Source: Vicinamibacteria bacterium (GTDB lineage: Bacteria > Acidobacteriota > Vicinamibacteria > Fen-336). From it: a stretch of 64,000 nt of DNA. The position numbers and the translations under genes were made by a program. This document shows, in pieces, positions 41,868 through 51,278 of the stretch. The notes under the pieces were generated by a model. It worked only from the letters and a program-made list of their open reading frames with translations, had not been told where the DNA came from and made no database searches. Location: assembly GCA_025994075.1 (NCBI GenBank), contig JAMQGV010000005.1, forward strand, positions 108,328 to 172,327. Direction: 5' to 3'. The first letter of the stretch is position 1. Every line of letters starts with the position of its first letter.

Positions 41868-44609
41868 TCAACGAGGGATGGCCGCGGTCGGCTCCAGGCT
41901 CGGCCAGCCGTCGAAGACGACCAGTTCGTGCGGGCGGCCCGAGAGGAAGCGGCGCTTGACCAGCGCGAAGCGGCCGTCGGGGCCGACGTCGTGGTTGCGC
42001 ACCGGCATCAGGCGCAGGTCGTAGGGGCCGCGGAACAGCAGCTTCGGCGGGTCCGCCTGGAACACCGTCTTCGTGTCCACCGCGACCGCGTAGATCGCCT
42101 CGTCGGCGGCGTAGTAGAGCTCGCGGCTGTCGCGCGACCACACGGGGCAGTTGCCGCCGTCGCTCGACACCTGCCACTTGCCGCCGCCCGTCGGGAAGGT
42201 CTCGACGAACACCTCGTCGACGCCGGTCTCGGTGGACGTGTAGGCGACGAAGCGGCCGTCCGGCGAGAACGCGGGCGCGTACTCGCTGGTCGCCGGGTCG
42301 GCCCGGATCGGCTCGATCTGCCCCGTCGCGGGGTCCAGCAGCACCGCGTCGAAGGCCCCGCCCGTGTCCGTCACCGCAAGGCGGCCGTCGGGGGTCCAGG
42401 AGTTGGCAATGAACTGCTTGGTCGCGTGCTGCGCGAGCAACGCCTCTTCGCCGCTGCCGTCCGCGGCCTTCCAGGCGAGGCCCGTTGCGGCGCCAGCGCG
42501 GCCGTTCAGGTAGACGATGCGGCGCCCGTCCGGGGACCAGGTCGGGATGCCGTGGCCCTGGCCGAAGGTCAGGCGCCGCACGCGCTGGGTGGCGAGGTCC
42601 ATCACGAACACGTCGTCGTCGGCGCCCGAGGCCGTGCCCTGGCCGAACGCCAGGCTGCGGCCGTCCGGCGAGAAGCGCGGGTTGTTGAAGGCGGCCGGCT
42701 GCACGGCCAGCTCCGTCTCGCGGCCCTCGCGGTCGACCAGCACCAGCGCCCGCTCGCTGGGGATCGCGCTCTCGGGCGCGAACGCCAGCAGGCCCGTCGC
42801 GCTGACGGCGAAGTACCCGGCGCCGGAGCTGGTCTCGCCGGCCGTGCCCTCGTGCAGCACGAACGGCTCGCCGCTCGTCTCCAGGCGCGAGGCGTCGAAG
42901 CGCACCGCCAGCAGCGCGCCGCGGCGCTGGAAGACGAGGTGGCCCGTCGCCGAGTAGCGCGCCATCCGCGCCCGCTCCAGCACCGTGCGCCGCTCGCCGC
43001 TGTCGAGGCGCACGGCGTCGATGCGGCCGTCGTCGTAGTCGCCGGGGCGCGACGCCTCGCCCACGGTGAAGAGGACCGTGCGGCCGTCGGGCAGCGGCGC
43101 CGGCCAGCGGTGGCTGCGCTCGCCGCGCGCGCTGTCGAGCTGCGTGACCTCCTTCGCGCCGCCGCCCGTCGCGGGCACCCGCCACAGCGCGCTGCTGTAG
43201 GCGGGGGAGTAGACGAGCGACCCGCCGTCGGGCATCCAGGCGACGCCGCGCGGCGCGCGGCCTTCGGCGAGGGAGAGCGCCGTGCCGCCCTCGAGCGGCA
43301 GCTTGCGCAACTGGCCGCCCGCGAAGAACGCGACCCAGCGGCCGTCGGGGGACAGGGCCGGGTGCTCGGCGCCGTCCGAGCCGGCGAGGCGTCGCACCTC
43401 GAGGCGATCGATCGCCCGGGTGAACACGCCGGTCCCGTCATCGCCCTCGGCGAGGAACACCAGCGTGCGGCCGTCGGCGGCGAGGTCCAGCAGCGGCGAC
43501 TGCGAGCGCGGCAGGAAGCGGCCCTCGGGCACCAGCACGCCGAAGGCGGTGAGCCGTCGCGCGCCGGCGCGGCCGTCGTCGCCGCGCCCGACGAGGGCCA
43601 GCGTCGCGACGCTCGCGACGGCCGCCACGGCGAGCAGGGCCAGCGCCTGGGGCACGAAGCGGCGGCGCGAGGGAGCCTCGACGGCGGCGACGGCGCGGAA
43701 GCCGGAGGAGGTGATCGCTTCGCCCGCCGCGACGCGGGCGAGCGCGAGACGCGCCTCGCCGACGTCGCGCAGGCGCTGCTTCGGGTCCCGCTCCAGGCAG
43801 CGGCGCAGCAGGGCCTCGACGCCGGCCGGCAGCGAGGGCGGCAGCGCGGCCCAGTCGGGCTCGCGGGTGAGCACGGCCGCGAGCACGTCGCTCACGGTCT
43901 CGCCGTCGAACAGGCGCCGGCCGGTCAGCATCTCGAACAGCACCACGCCGAACGCCCAGATGTCGGCGCGCCGGTCGACCGCCTTGCCGCGGGCCTGCTC
44001 GGGCGACATGTAGGCCGCGGTGCCGAGGATGATTCCCGCCTGCGTTCCGGCCGCGGCCGCGAGCGTCGGCGACTGCGACAGGTCGTGCGAGCCCGAACTC
44101 GCCATCGGGTCGGCCGCGAACGCCTTGGCGAGGCCGAAGTCGAGCACCTTCACCTTGCCGTCGGGCGTGACCTTCACGTTGGCGGGCTTGAGGTCGCGGT
44201 GGACGATGCCCTTGTCGTGCGCCTCTTCCAGCGCTTCCGCGATCTGCCTCGCGATCGCCACGCACTCGTCGACCGGGATCGCGCCGCGCTTCAGCCGCTG
44301 CGACAGGTCCTCGCCTTCGACCAGTTCCATGGCCAGGAAGTGGACGGTGGAGCCGTCGGCCAGCGTCGCCTGCTCGAAGCCGTAGACGTGGGCGATGTTC
44401 GAGTGGTTGAGGGCGGCGAGCAGCTTCGCCTCGCGCTCGAAGCGGGCGAGGCGGTCGGCGTCCCCCGCCAGCGCCGCCGGCAGGACCTTGATCGCCACCT
44501 CGCGGTCGAGGCGGGTGTCGGTCGCGCGGTAGACCTCGCCCATGCCACCGGCTCCGAGGGCGGCAGTGATGCGGCAGGCGCCGAGAGTCGAGCCGGCGGG
44601 AAGGGGCAA
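41868..44609 (-). CDS. Ser/Thr protein kinase-PD40 propeller (array member 1)
   Basis: About 913 residues from TTG 44609 (product MPLPAGSTLG, like the usual start of this family). Kinase 1-285: glycine loop GAGGMGEV, K41, HRDLKPAN (137-144), DFG (157-159), SPE (202-204). The activation segment holds a Ser-rich insertion ([13 protein letters not shown]). One membrane helix lies at about 318-341 (FVPQALALLAVAAVASVATLALV), then a periplasmic beta-propeller of PD40/TolB-type repeats, e.g. HPALSPDGRWVAFFA and [15 protein letters not shown]. The kinase should phosphorylate cytoplasmic targets in response to something bound by the propeller. A -10-like TATAGG lies 10 bases before the start. Ligand and substrates unknown. 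Confidence 0.9.
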   Translation of the reverse strand: MPLPAGSTLGACRITAALGAGGMGEVYRATDTRLDREVAIKVLPAALAGDADRLARFEREAKLLAALNHSNIAHVYGFEQATLADGSTVHFLAMELVEGEDLSQRLKRGAIPVDECVAIARQIAEALEEAHDKGIVHRDLKPANVKVTPDGKVKVLDFGLAKAFAADPMASSGSHDLSQSPTLAAAAGTQAGIILGTAAYMSPEQARGKAVDRRADIWAFGVVLFEMLTGRRLFDGETVSDVLAAVLTREPDWAALPPSLPAGVEALLRRCLERDPKQRLRDVGEARLALARVAAGEAITSSGFRAVAAVEAPSRRRFVPQALALLAVAAVASVATLALVGRGDDGRAGARRLTAFGVLVPEGRFLPRSQSPLLDLAADGRTLVFLAEGDDGTGVFTRAIDRLEVRRLAGSDGAEHPALSPDGRWVAFFAGGQLRKLPLEGGTALSLAEGRAPRGVAWMPDGGSLVYSPAYSSALWRVPATGGGAKEVTQLDSARGERSHRWPAPLPDGRTVLFTVGEASRPGDYDDGRIDAVRLDSGERRTVLERARMARYSATGHLVFQRRGALLAVRFDASRLETSGEPFVLHEGTAGETSSGAGYFAVSATGLLAFAPESAIPSERALVLVDREGRETELAVQPAAFNNPRFSPDGRSLAFGQGTASGADDDVFVMDLATQRVRRLTFGQGHGIPTWSPDGRRIVYLNGRAGAATGLAWKAADGSGEEALLAQHATKQFIANSWTPDGRLAVTDTGGAFDAVLLDPATGQIEPIRADPATSEYAPAFSPDGRFVAYTSTETGVDEVFVETFPTGGGKWQVSSDGGNCPVWSRDSRELYYAADEAIYAVAVDTKTVFQADPPKLLFRGPYDLRLMPVRNHDVGPDGRFALVKRRFLSGRPHELVVFDGWPSLEPTAAIPR

Positions 44610-44620
44610 CGCCGCGAAGC

Positions 44621-45694
44621 CTATACGACTCGCCCGGGGCCGTCGAATGTGCTCTGGCGCAGGGTCGGCGCCCGGGGCTCGAACCGGACCACTTCCGCGT
44701 GGACGTCCGGCGGGCACAGCGCGCGCAGCCGGGCTGCAGACGTCGCCTCCGTGCCCGCGAGCGCCGCCGGCACCCGGAGCTGGAGCAGCGCGCGGGGCGG
44801 CAGCGCGGCGATCACGGAGCGCAGCTCTTCTTCGATCGGCACGCGCGCCGTCAGCTCGTGCACCCGCATGGGGCGCGCGGGCAGCCGGCGGAACGCGCCG
44901 GCCAGCAGGCGACCCCCGGCGCCGCCCGGGCCGACCGTCGCGATCACGAACCCCTTGGGCTCGTCGCGCTCGGCGAACGACGTGCGCTCCACCGAGCCCG
45001 CGTACACGACAGGCGCCGGCAGCGGCCTTCCGCTCAGGTCGCGGCGCAGCACCTGGGGACGGTGGATGTGGCCGCTCAGGACGACGGCGACGTCCGCGGG
45101 CAGGTCGCGGCCGCGCACGACGTCGTCGGCATCGCGGAAGGTGTGGCCGGGCGGCGGACCGCAGGTCGCGCCTTCGACGCACTGGTGGAAGCAGAGGACG
45201 CGGGCGTCGGCCGCGACGTCGCGGTAGCCGGTCGCGGCGAGCAGCGCCGGGAACGCCTGGCGCACGCCCCGGGCGTACGAGAACCCCGCGAACGCCACGC
45301 GCAGGCCGGCGCGGTGGACGACCACGGTGCGCGGGCGGTCGAAGAGGTGGAGGTTCGGGTGGCTCGCCAGCAGCGGGTACGGGATCGCCGAGCGCTCGTG
45401 GTTGCCGGCGACGAGCAGGACCGGCACGCCCGCCTCCGCCACCGCGAGCAGCGGCTGCAGCGCGCGGGCCACGAGCGAAGCCGGGACCCGGCTCCGGTGG
45501 AGCAGGTCGCCGCCGTGGACCACGACGTCGGCCTCGCCGCACCGCGCGGGGGCCAGCGCGCGGGAGAAGTTGGCGAAGAAGTCCGGCCCGCGCCGCACGC
45601 GGTCGACCCGTGGACGCGTCGGCAGGTCGAAGCCGAGGTGGGTGTCGGAGACGAACAGGACGCGCAGGGCGCGTTCCCCCGACTTCAGATCCAC
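44621..45694 (-). CDS. SbcD-like calcineurin-fold metallophosphoesterase
   Basis: 357 residues from GTG 45694, overlapping the upstream gene by 10 bases. Metallophosphoesterase motifs are in order: VLFVSDTHLGFD (D-x-H), VVVHGGDLLHRS (GD), LLVAGNHERS (GNHE), FHQ and LSGHIHRPQV (GHxH). The cap-like C-terminal third is beta/alpha. SbcD (Mre11 homologue) members cut DNA ends with an SbcC ATPase partner; no sbcC is next to it here. The gene is coupled to an exonuclease/GIY-YIG gene instead, so a joint DNA-processing role is likely (inference). Confidence 0.82.
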   Translation of the reverse strand: MDLKSGERALRVLFVSDTHLGFDLPTRPRVDRVRRGPDFFANFSRALAPARCGEADVVVHGGDLLHRSRVPASLVARALQPLLAVAEAGVPVLLVAGNHERSAIPYPLLASHPNLHLFDRPRTVVVHRAGLRVAFAGFSYARGVRQAFPALLAATGYRDVAADARVLCFHQCVEGATCGPPPGHTFRDADDVVRGRDLPADVAVVLSGHIHRPQVLRRDLSGRPLPAPVVYAGSVERTSFAERDEPKGFVIATVGPGGAGGRLLAGAFRRLPARPMRVHELTARVPIEEELRSVIAALPPRALLQLRVPAALAGTEATSAARLRALCPPDVHAEVVRFEPRAPTLRQSTFDGPGRVV

Positions 45695-47349
45695 TGCAGG
45701 ACCTCCCGCAGGCGCGGCTGCGAGAGCAGCACGTGCGGCCCCAGCCGCAGCTCGAGACGAGCGGCCCGGGGCGCCAGCCCACGCAGCTCGGTGACGAGCA
45801 CGCGCAGGCGGTCGAAGGTCGCGACGTCGAAGTCGTGCTGGCGCTCCTGGCGCCCGCGGGTGTGGCCGGGCGGGGTCGGCAGCGGCGCGCCTGCGGCGAT
45901 CCATTCGCGCTCGACGACGTGGCCGCGCTCGATCCGCAGCAGGCGGCTCACGGCCGCGCCGGGCTCGGACCAGCCCAGCGAGCTCTCGGCGAGACGCAGC
46001 AGCCAGCGGGCACGCCGCACGGCGTGGGTCGCCCGCGCGACGGTCGACTCGAGGGCCCGTGCGACGCGGTCCGCGTCCCAGGCCGGGCCGTCGCGCTCGC
46101 GCGGCAGCGGCCCGTCCTCCTCCTCGCGCCCGGGCCGGAGCGCGGTCCACGAGGCACGGCCCAGGCTCTCCAGGTCTCGCGCGCGGTCGAGCCGGCCGTG
46201 CTCGCGGACGAACTGGTCGAGGCCCGCGTCGAAGCTCGCGGGGTCCGGCGCCCAGCGCGCCTCGACGCCGACGGCCCGCCCGCGCATCGTGCAGGTCGCC
46301 CTCTCGCGCGCGGCGATCGCCTCGCGCAGCGCGCGCAGGGACTCGACCGCTGCCGGAGAGGCGAGCGGGCCGATCAGGTGCCGGTCGTCGGGCTCGGGCT
46401 GCAGCGAGTCGAGCTGCCTGTCGGCGAAGCGGAGCGCGCGCCCGGCCTCGGCGAGCGCGACGTTGTAGGGAGGCGCCAGCCGCTTGATCTCGTCGGCCTC
46501 GAGCAGCGCGGCCTCGAGCGCGGTCTCGGTGCCCGTGCATTCGACGTCGCGGACCTGGGTCAGCATCTCGAGCGAGCGCTCGTGCGCGGGGCGGGCGTGG
46601 AAGTGGCTGCCGACCCGGGTGCGCAGCGAGGCGGCCTTGCCGACGTAGAGCACGGCGCCGCCCGCGCGCAGGAAGCGGTAGACGCCCGGGCCGGCGGGCA
46701 GCGCGCGCCGCGCCTCGCGGCCGAGCGCGAACGAGCGCGGCGCCCGTCGCGCGGGTCGGGCGAGCCACGCGTGCAGGGCGGCGGTGTCGGCGAGGCCCTC
46801 GCGCTCGGCCAGCAGCCGGGCCAGGTGCCGCCAGACGAACGCCGTCGCCTCGACGTGGCCCGCGCAGCGGCGCAGCGGCGGCACCGCGGCGCCGAAGTAG
46901 CCGGCGAGGGCGCGCAGCGTCGCCCGGGGCAGCTCGGGCATCAGGCGCCGGGCGATCGCGTGCGTGCAGATCAAGTCGAACGGAAAGGCGCCGGACCCGT
47001 GACACCGATGGAGCGCGCGGAGGAACGGCTCCTCGAAGCGCGCGTAGTGGACCACGACGGGGAGCGGGGTCGCTCCGCGGGCTTCGGCGGCGAGTCGGGC
47101 CCAGACCGCGGAGGAGTCGAGCCCGCGGGTCCACTCCGAGTGCGAGAGCCCGGTCAGCCGCGCCACCGGGCGGGGCAGGGCGACGTCGGGCGGCGGGGCG
47201 ACGACGTGGGCGCTGACGGCGACCGGAGCGTCGTCGCGCGGGGCCCAGGCCCAGCCGACCTCGAGCAGCGCGCCACGGCGCGAGGCGGCGGCCGTCGCCT
47301 GCACGTCGAGCGCGAGCACCGGAAAGTCCACCAGCGATGTCGATCCCAT
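45685..47349 (-). CDS. DnaQ-like exonuclease fused to GIY-YIG nuclease (Cho/UvrC-like)
   Basis: 554 residues. The N-terminal DnaQ/DEDD-like domain spans about 8-185 (VLALDVQATA, HYARFEEPFL, DLICTHAIARRL, GHVEATA). The usual DxE of motif I reads D15-V-Q17, and the later acidic positions carry Glu (E106, E167) instead of Asp, so its catalytic state is doubtful. The GIY-YIG domain starts at about residue 219: PAGPGVYRFLRAGGAVLYVGKAASLRTRVGSHF, with ALEAALLEADEIKRLAPPYN downstream. The region after 290 resembles the tail of Cho-type (UvrC homologue) proteins. The role is likely DNA repair or editing. It is translationally coupled to the SbcD-like gene. Confidence 0.85.
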   Translation of the reverse strand: MGSTSLVDFPVLALDVQATAAASRRGALLEVGWAWAPRDDAPVAVSAHVVAPPPDVALPRPVARLTGLSHSEWTRGLDSSAVWARLAAEARGATPLPVVVHYARFEEPFLRALHRCHGSGAFPFDLICTHAIARRLMPELPRATLRALAGYFGAAVPPLRRCAGHVEATAFVWRHLARLLAEREGLADTAALHAWLARPARRAPRSFALGREARRALPAGPGVYRFLRAGGAVLYVGKAASLRTRVGSHFHARPAHERSLEMLTQVRDVECTGTETALEAALLEADEIKRLAPPYNVALAEAGRALRFADRQLDSLQPEPDDRHLIGPLASPAAVESLRALREAIAARERATCTMRGRAVGVEARWAPDPASFDAGLDQFVREHGRLDRARDLESLGRASWTALRPGREEEDGPLPRERDGPAWDADRVARALESTVARATHAVRRARWLLRLAESSLGWSEPGAAVSRLLRIERGHVVEREWIAAGAPLPTPPGHTRGRQERQHDFDVATFDRLRVLVTELRGLAPRAARLELRLGPHVLLSQPRLREVLQWI

Positions 47350-47412
47350 CGGCGCTCCCGGCGCGGAGTCTCGACCTCCCCACCGCCGCCACGGGTCCGC
47401 CCGGGTCGACCG

Positions 47413-50073
47413 TCAGCTCGCGGGTCGCCAGCCGAGCAGGACGGTGATCAGTGCCGTCTGCTCTTCCGGCACGATGGCGTTGAAGAGGAAGCGCTGGCCG
47501 TCGGCCGAGACCGCGAAGGGCGAGCGGTCGAGGCCGTCGCGCGTGATCGGTGGGCGGAACAGCGCGCGCGAGGAGCCGACCGCCAGGCCGTCACCGCTCG
47601 GGACGAGCAGGGACTCGACCAGGTTGCCGTCGGGGGCGAGGTGGAACAGGGCCTTGCCGTCGCGGCGCCAGGCGGGCGCGCGGCCGCCGCTCGTGGAGAC
47701 GCGCCGCTTGTGGCCGCCCTCCGGGAAGGCCTGGACGTAGATCTCCGGGCGCCCCGACTCGTCCGACTGGAACGCGAGCCACCGGTCGTCGGGGGACAGC
47801 CGGCCCTGCAGCTCCGCGAAGGGCGTCTGCACCAGGGGCCGGGCCTGGGCCGCGCCGTCCGCCGTGATCATCCCGATGTCGCGGACGTTCCGGGCCTCGG
47901 AGAAGACGACGGTTCGCCCGTCGCGGGTCCAGGAGGTGGGCCACTTGCCGCCGGCGCCGACCGGGATCTCGGTCGCGGCGCCGCCGCCCACCGGCAGCGC
48001 GCGCAACGCCTCGCTGAAGTCCGTGACCAGCACCCGCGCGGAGTCGGCGGACCACAGCGGCAGGCCGACCCACTCTCCGTGGCTGGCGAAGCGCGAGCGG
48101 GTGCCCGTGGCGGCGTCGATCAGCCACACCGAGACGCGGCCGCCGCCCGGCTCGTGCATCTCGACCGCGACGTTGCGCTCGTCCGGCGACAGCGCAAGGG
48201 CGAAGTACGCCGCGGGTTCGCCCAGCGTGCCGAGCACGCGGCCCGTGCGGTCGATCCAGGTGAGGTGCCGGGTCTCGGCGCCGCTGCGCTGCCAGAACGC
48301 GATCGCGCCCGTCGGCGACGCGGTGAACGCGAAGCCCGCCGGCGTCTCCGCCGTCCAGCCGATGCCGTCGGCGACCTTCGCGGGTTCGCCGGACAGCGCG
48401 AGCGCGTCGGGGTCGAACGGCTGGGCGTACAGGTCGCCGTCCTTCACGTAGAAGAGGTGGCCGTTCGCGTACTCGGCCTTCGAAGGAATCGCGGCGACGT
48501 CCTTCACTTCGCCCGACTCCAGGTCGCCCACGGCGATGCCGCCGCCGCGGCTGAACAGGAAGCGGCGGCCGTCGGGCAGGAAGTGGGGGTACGAGTGGCG
48601 TTCGTTCATCTGCGCCCGGCTCGCCGCCGCCGTGGACGCCGAGGCGGCCACGGGCGTGGCGCCGCCGCCCGCGCTGGTCGTGCGGTGGATCGGGATGAAC
48701 GAGGCCGGCGTGAACAGGATGTCGCCGCGCGCGTTCCAGGTGCCGCCGCGGGCGCGCGGGGCGTCGGCCAGCACCTGCGGCGAGCCGCCGGCGACGGGCA
48801 CCTTCTTCAGCTTGCCGTCGGCGAAGAAGCCGATCCACCTGCCGTCGGGCGACCAGAACGGCTGCACCGCGCCGGTCGCGCCCTCGATCGCGCGGGCTTC
48901 CGGCGCGCCGAGTTCGCGCACGTAGAGCTGGCCGCCGCCGGCGACGCTGGCCGTGACGAACGCGAGCGAGCGGCCGTCGGGGGAGATCGCCGGATCCGTC
49001 ATGCGGGGCGCGACGTCGCCGGGCGGCAGCACCGACATCCAGACCTGCGGCGGGGCGGGCGCCGTGCGCCGCACGAGCTCGCGCCCGGCGAAGGCGCCCA
49101 CGACGAGCAGCACTGCCGCCGTCGCGGCCAGCGCCGCGGGCGAATGCGATCGGCGGGCCACGGTGGACGGACCGGTCGCGAGCGCGGCCTGGGGAGCCGG
49201 CGCGGAGCCCGCGGTTGCCAGCGCGAAGCGGGCCTCGCCGACGTCGCGCAGGCGGTCGTGCGGGTCGCGGGTCAGGCAGCGCCGCAGCAGCCGGACCGTC
49301 GACGTCGGCGTGTCCGCCGGCAGCGCGGTCCACGGGATCTCCTCGCGCAGCACCGCCGCCAGGGTGTCGCTGGCGGTGTCGCCGCGGAACAGCCGCTGGC
49401 CCGTCAGCATCTCGAACAGCACGACGCCGAAGGCCCAGATGTCGGCGCGCTTGTCGACCGCCTTGCCGCGGGCCTGCTCCGGCGACATGTAGGCCGCGGT
49501 GCCGAGGATCACGCCCGCCTGCGTGCCTGCGGCGGTCGCCAGCGTCGGCGACTGGGAGAGGTCGTGACTGCCCGAGGTGGCCATCGGGTCGGCCGCCATC
49601 GCCTTGGCGAGGCCGAAGTCGAGCACCTTGACCTTGCCGTCGGCGGTCACCTTCACGTTGGCGGGCTTGAGGTCGCGGTGGACGATCCCGCGCTCGTGCG
49701 CCTCCTCGAGCGCCTCCGCGATCTGCTTCGCGACGGCGATCGCCTCGTCGACGGGGATCGCGCCGCGCTTCAGCCGCTGCGCCAGGTCCTCGCCCTCGAC
49801 CAGCTCCATCACGAGAGCGATCGTCCCATCGCTCTCTTCGAGGCCGTGGATCCCCGCGATGTTCGGATGGTTGAGGGAGGCGAGGATCTGCGCCTCGCGG
49901 CGGAAGCGGGCGACGCGCTCGGCGTCCTGGGCGAAGGCCGCGGGCAGCACCTTGATCGCGACGTCGCGGCCGAGCTTCGGGTCGCGCGCGCGCAGCACCT
50001 CGCCCATGCCGCCGGCGCCCAGCGGCGCGACGATCTCGTAGGGTCCCAGCCGGGAACCGTCAACCGAGGTCAT
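47413..50073 (-). CDS. Ser/Thr protein kinase-PD40 propeller (array member 2)
   Basis: 886 residues. Kinase 1-285: [14 protein letters not shown]41, HRDLKPAN (132-139), DFG (152-154), SPE (197-199), with the Ser-rich insertion [13 protein letters not shown] before it. One membrane helix at about 312-330 (AALAATAAVLLVVGAFAG), then a periplasmic PD40 propeller with repeats such as DPAISPDGRSLAFVT and QPFWSPDGRWIGFFA. In the second half, LPLWSADSARVLVTD and GRLSPDDRWLAFQSD. The promoter is divergent from the AAA+ ATPase gene, with partly shared bases. An AAGGAC site precedes ATG 50073. The kinase half is near-identical to the neighbours; the propeller is not. Confidence 0.92.
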   Translation of the reverse strand: MTSVDGSRLGPYEIVAPLGAGGMGEVLRARDPKLGRDVAIKVLPAAFAQDAERVARFRREAQILASLNHPNIAGIHGLEESDGTIALVMELVEGEDLAQRLKRGAIPVDEAIAVAKQIAEALEEAHERGIVHRDLKPANVKVTADGKVKVLDFGLAKAMAADPMATSGSHDLSQSPTLATAAGTQAGVILGTAAYMSPEQARGKAVDKRADIWAFGVVLFEMLTGQRLFRGDTASDTLAAVLREEIPWTALPADTPTSTVRLLRRCLTRDPHDRLRDVGEARFALATAGSAPAPQAALATGPSTVARRSHSPAALAATAAVLLVVGAFAGRELVRRTAPAPPQVWMSVLPPGDVAPRMTDPAISPDGRSLAFVTASVAGGGQLYVRELGAPEARAIEGATGAVQPFWSPDGRWIGFFADGKLKKVPVAGGSPQVLADAPRARGGTWNARGDILFTPASFIPIHRTTSAGGGATPVAASASTAAASRAQMNERHSYPHFLPDGRRFLFSRGGGIAVGDLESGEVKDVAAIPSKAEYANGHLFYVKDGDLYAQPFDPDALALSGEPAKVADGIGWTAETPAGFAFTASPTGAIAFWQRSGAETRHLTWIDRTGRVLGTLGEPAAYFALALSPDERNVAVEMHEPGGGRVSVWLIDAATGTRSRFASHGEWVGLPLWSADSARVLVTDFSEALRALPVGGGAATEIPVGAGGKWPTSWTRDGRTVVFSEARNVRDIGMITADGAAQARPLVQTPFAELQGRLSPDDRWLAFQSDESGRPEIYVQAFPEGGHKRRVSTSGGRAPAWRRDGKALFHLAPDGNLVESLLVPSGDGLAVGSSRALFRPPITRDGLDRSPFAVSADGQRFLFNAIVPEEQTALITVLLGWRPAS

Positions 50074-50085
50074 GCGATGTCCTTG

Positions 50086-50113
50086 TTGCAGATTAGAAAC
50101 GAAATTCTATAAT
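50086..50113 (+). promoter_or_regulatory. Leaderless promoter of the AAA+ ATPase gene
   Basis: TTGCAG (50086-50091), a 16-base spacer and a perfect TATAAT (50108-50113). Seven bases later comes ATG 50121, the expected transcription start, so an ATG at 50112 lying inside the -10 can be rejected as the start. Confidence 0.6.
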
Positions 50114-50117
50114 GCAA
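50090..50117 (-). promoter_or_regulatory. Opposing promoter of kinase gene 2
   Basis: On the minus strand TTGCAT (50117-50112), a 16-base spacer and TAATCT (50095-50090). It overlaps the ATPase promoter almost completely: the -10 of each lies over the -35 of the other, so the two should exclude each other. Confidence 0.4.
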
Positions 50118-50120
50118 GAC

Positions 50121-51266
50121 ATGCGCCGCCGTCGTCTCCGCGCCCTCCTGAGGGATCGCCTGAAGGCCGCGCCCGCCGTGGCCCTGCTGGGGCCGAGGCA
50201 GTGCGGCAAGACGACGCTCGCCCGGTCGCTCGGCGGCCACTACTTCGACCTGGAGCACGAGCCCGACCGGCTCCGCCTCGACCTGCTCTGGGACGACCTC
50301 CAGGCGGGGCGCGACCTCGTCATCCTCGACGAGGCGCAGACGTGGCCTGCCGTCTTCCCGCGCTTGCGCACCGCGATCGACAGGCAGCGCTCCCGGAGCG
50401 GCCGTTTCCTGCTGCTCGGCTCGGTCTCGCCGGCCCTGATGCGGGAGGTCTCGGAGTCGCTCGCGGGCCGAATGTCGCTGATCGAGTTGACCCCGTTCCT
50501 CTTCAACGAGGTCCCGGCGGCGTGGATGGCCCGCCTGTGGCGCCGCGGAGGGTTCCCCGACGGCGGTGTTCTCGGTGGGCGGGCCTATCCACGCTGGCAG
50601 CGCGACTTTCTGACCCTCCTGGCGCAACGCGACCTGCCGGCGTGGGGCCTGCCCGCCAAGCCGCAGGTCACCCTGCGGTTGATGCGGATGCTGGCCGCGC
50701 TCGACGCCCAGGTCTGGAACGCCTCGCAGATCGGCCAGAGCCTGGGTCTCTCGTATCACACGGTCAACAGTTACGTGGACTTCCTGACCGGCGCCTTCCT
50801 GATCCGGCGCCTGCCGCCATGGGCCGCGAGCTTCGGCGCTCGCCTCGTGAAGAGCCCGAAGGTCTACTGGCGCGATTCGGGGCTCCTTCACAGTCTGCTC
50901 GGGGCCGCGGACGACGAGTCGTTCCTCTCGCAACCCTGGATCGGAGCCAGTTGGGAGGGCTTCGTGATCGAGCAGGTCCTCGGTCTCTTCGCGCAGCGCG
51001 GGCTGGACCCGGGCGCCCACTACCTGCGCACCAGCGACCAGCGCGAGATCGACCTCGTGCTCGATCTCGGCAGCCGACTCTGGGCCATCGAGATCAAGCT
51101 GACCTCGTCGCCAGGGGCTTCCGACATGGAGAAGCTCGATCGTCATGCCGACCTGATCAAGGCGGACAAGCGGATCCTGGTCTCGCGCACGGCCCGGAAC
51201 ACGACCGCAGGGCGGCGGGTGTCGTGCAATCTGGCCGGGCTGGCCGAACTGGTCGCGGGCCTCTGA
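50121..51266 (+). CDS. AAA+ ATPase with DUF4143 domain
   Basis: 381 residues from ATG 50121. The N-terminal AAA_14 domain (about 15-140) has LLGPRQCGKTTLARSL (Walker A), DLVILDEAQTWP (Walker B with Glu) and LLGSVSPALM (sensor). DUF4143 follows (about 170-375), with a winged helix (SQIGQSLGLSYHTVNSYVDFLTGAFLI). A restriction-like end has REIDLVLDLGSRLWAIEIKLT (D, ExK-type residues). Such ATPases are widespread, often horizontally moved, and poorly understood. It is the only plus-strand gene inside the kinase array, with a strong promoter and an AT-rich upstream, so it may be an insertion. Confidence 0.9.
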   Translation: MRRRRLRALLRDRLKAAPAVALLGPRQCGKTTLARSLGGHYFDLEHEPDRLRLDLLWDDLQAGRDLVILDEAQTWPAVFPRLRTAIDRQRSRSGRFLLLGSVSPALMREVSESLAGRMSLIELTPFLFNEVPAAWMARLWRRGGFPDGGVLGGRAYPRWQRDFLTLLAQRDLPAWGLPAKPQVTLRLMRMLAALDAQVWNASQIGQSLGLSYHTVNSYVDFLTGAFLIRRLPPWAASFGARLVKSPKVYWRDSGLLHSLLGAADDESFLSQPWIGASWEGFVIEQVLGLFAQRGLDPGAHYLRTSDQREIDLVLDLGSRLWAIEIKLTSSPGASDMEKLDRHADLIKADKRILVSRTARNTTAGRRVSCNLAGLAELVAGL

Positions 51267-51278
51267 TCCGTTCGCACG

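Noticed and set aside
44542..50112. Plus-strand open frame of 1856 codons opposite the kinase and nuclease genes
   Set aside because: Arg/Ala/Gly-rich low-complexity translation without any domain. It is a by-product of high GC, where the antisense of real genes lacks stops. The minus strand has clear kinase and nuclease motifs.
50112..50120. ATG at 50112 as the ATPase start
   Set aside because: It overlaps the TATAAT itself, so it is not in the transcript.
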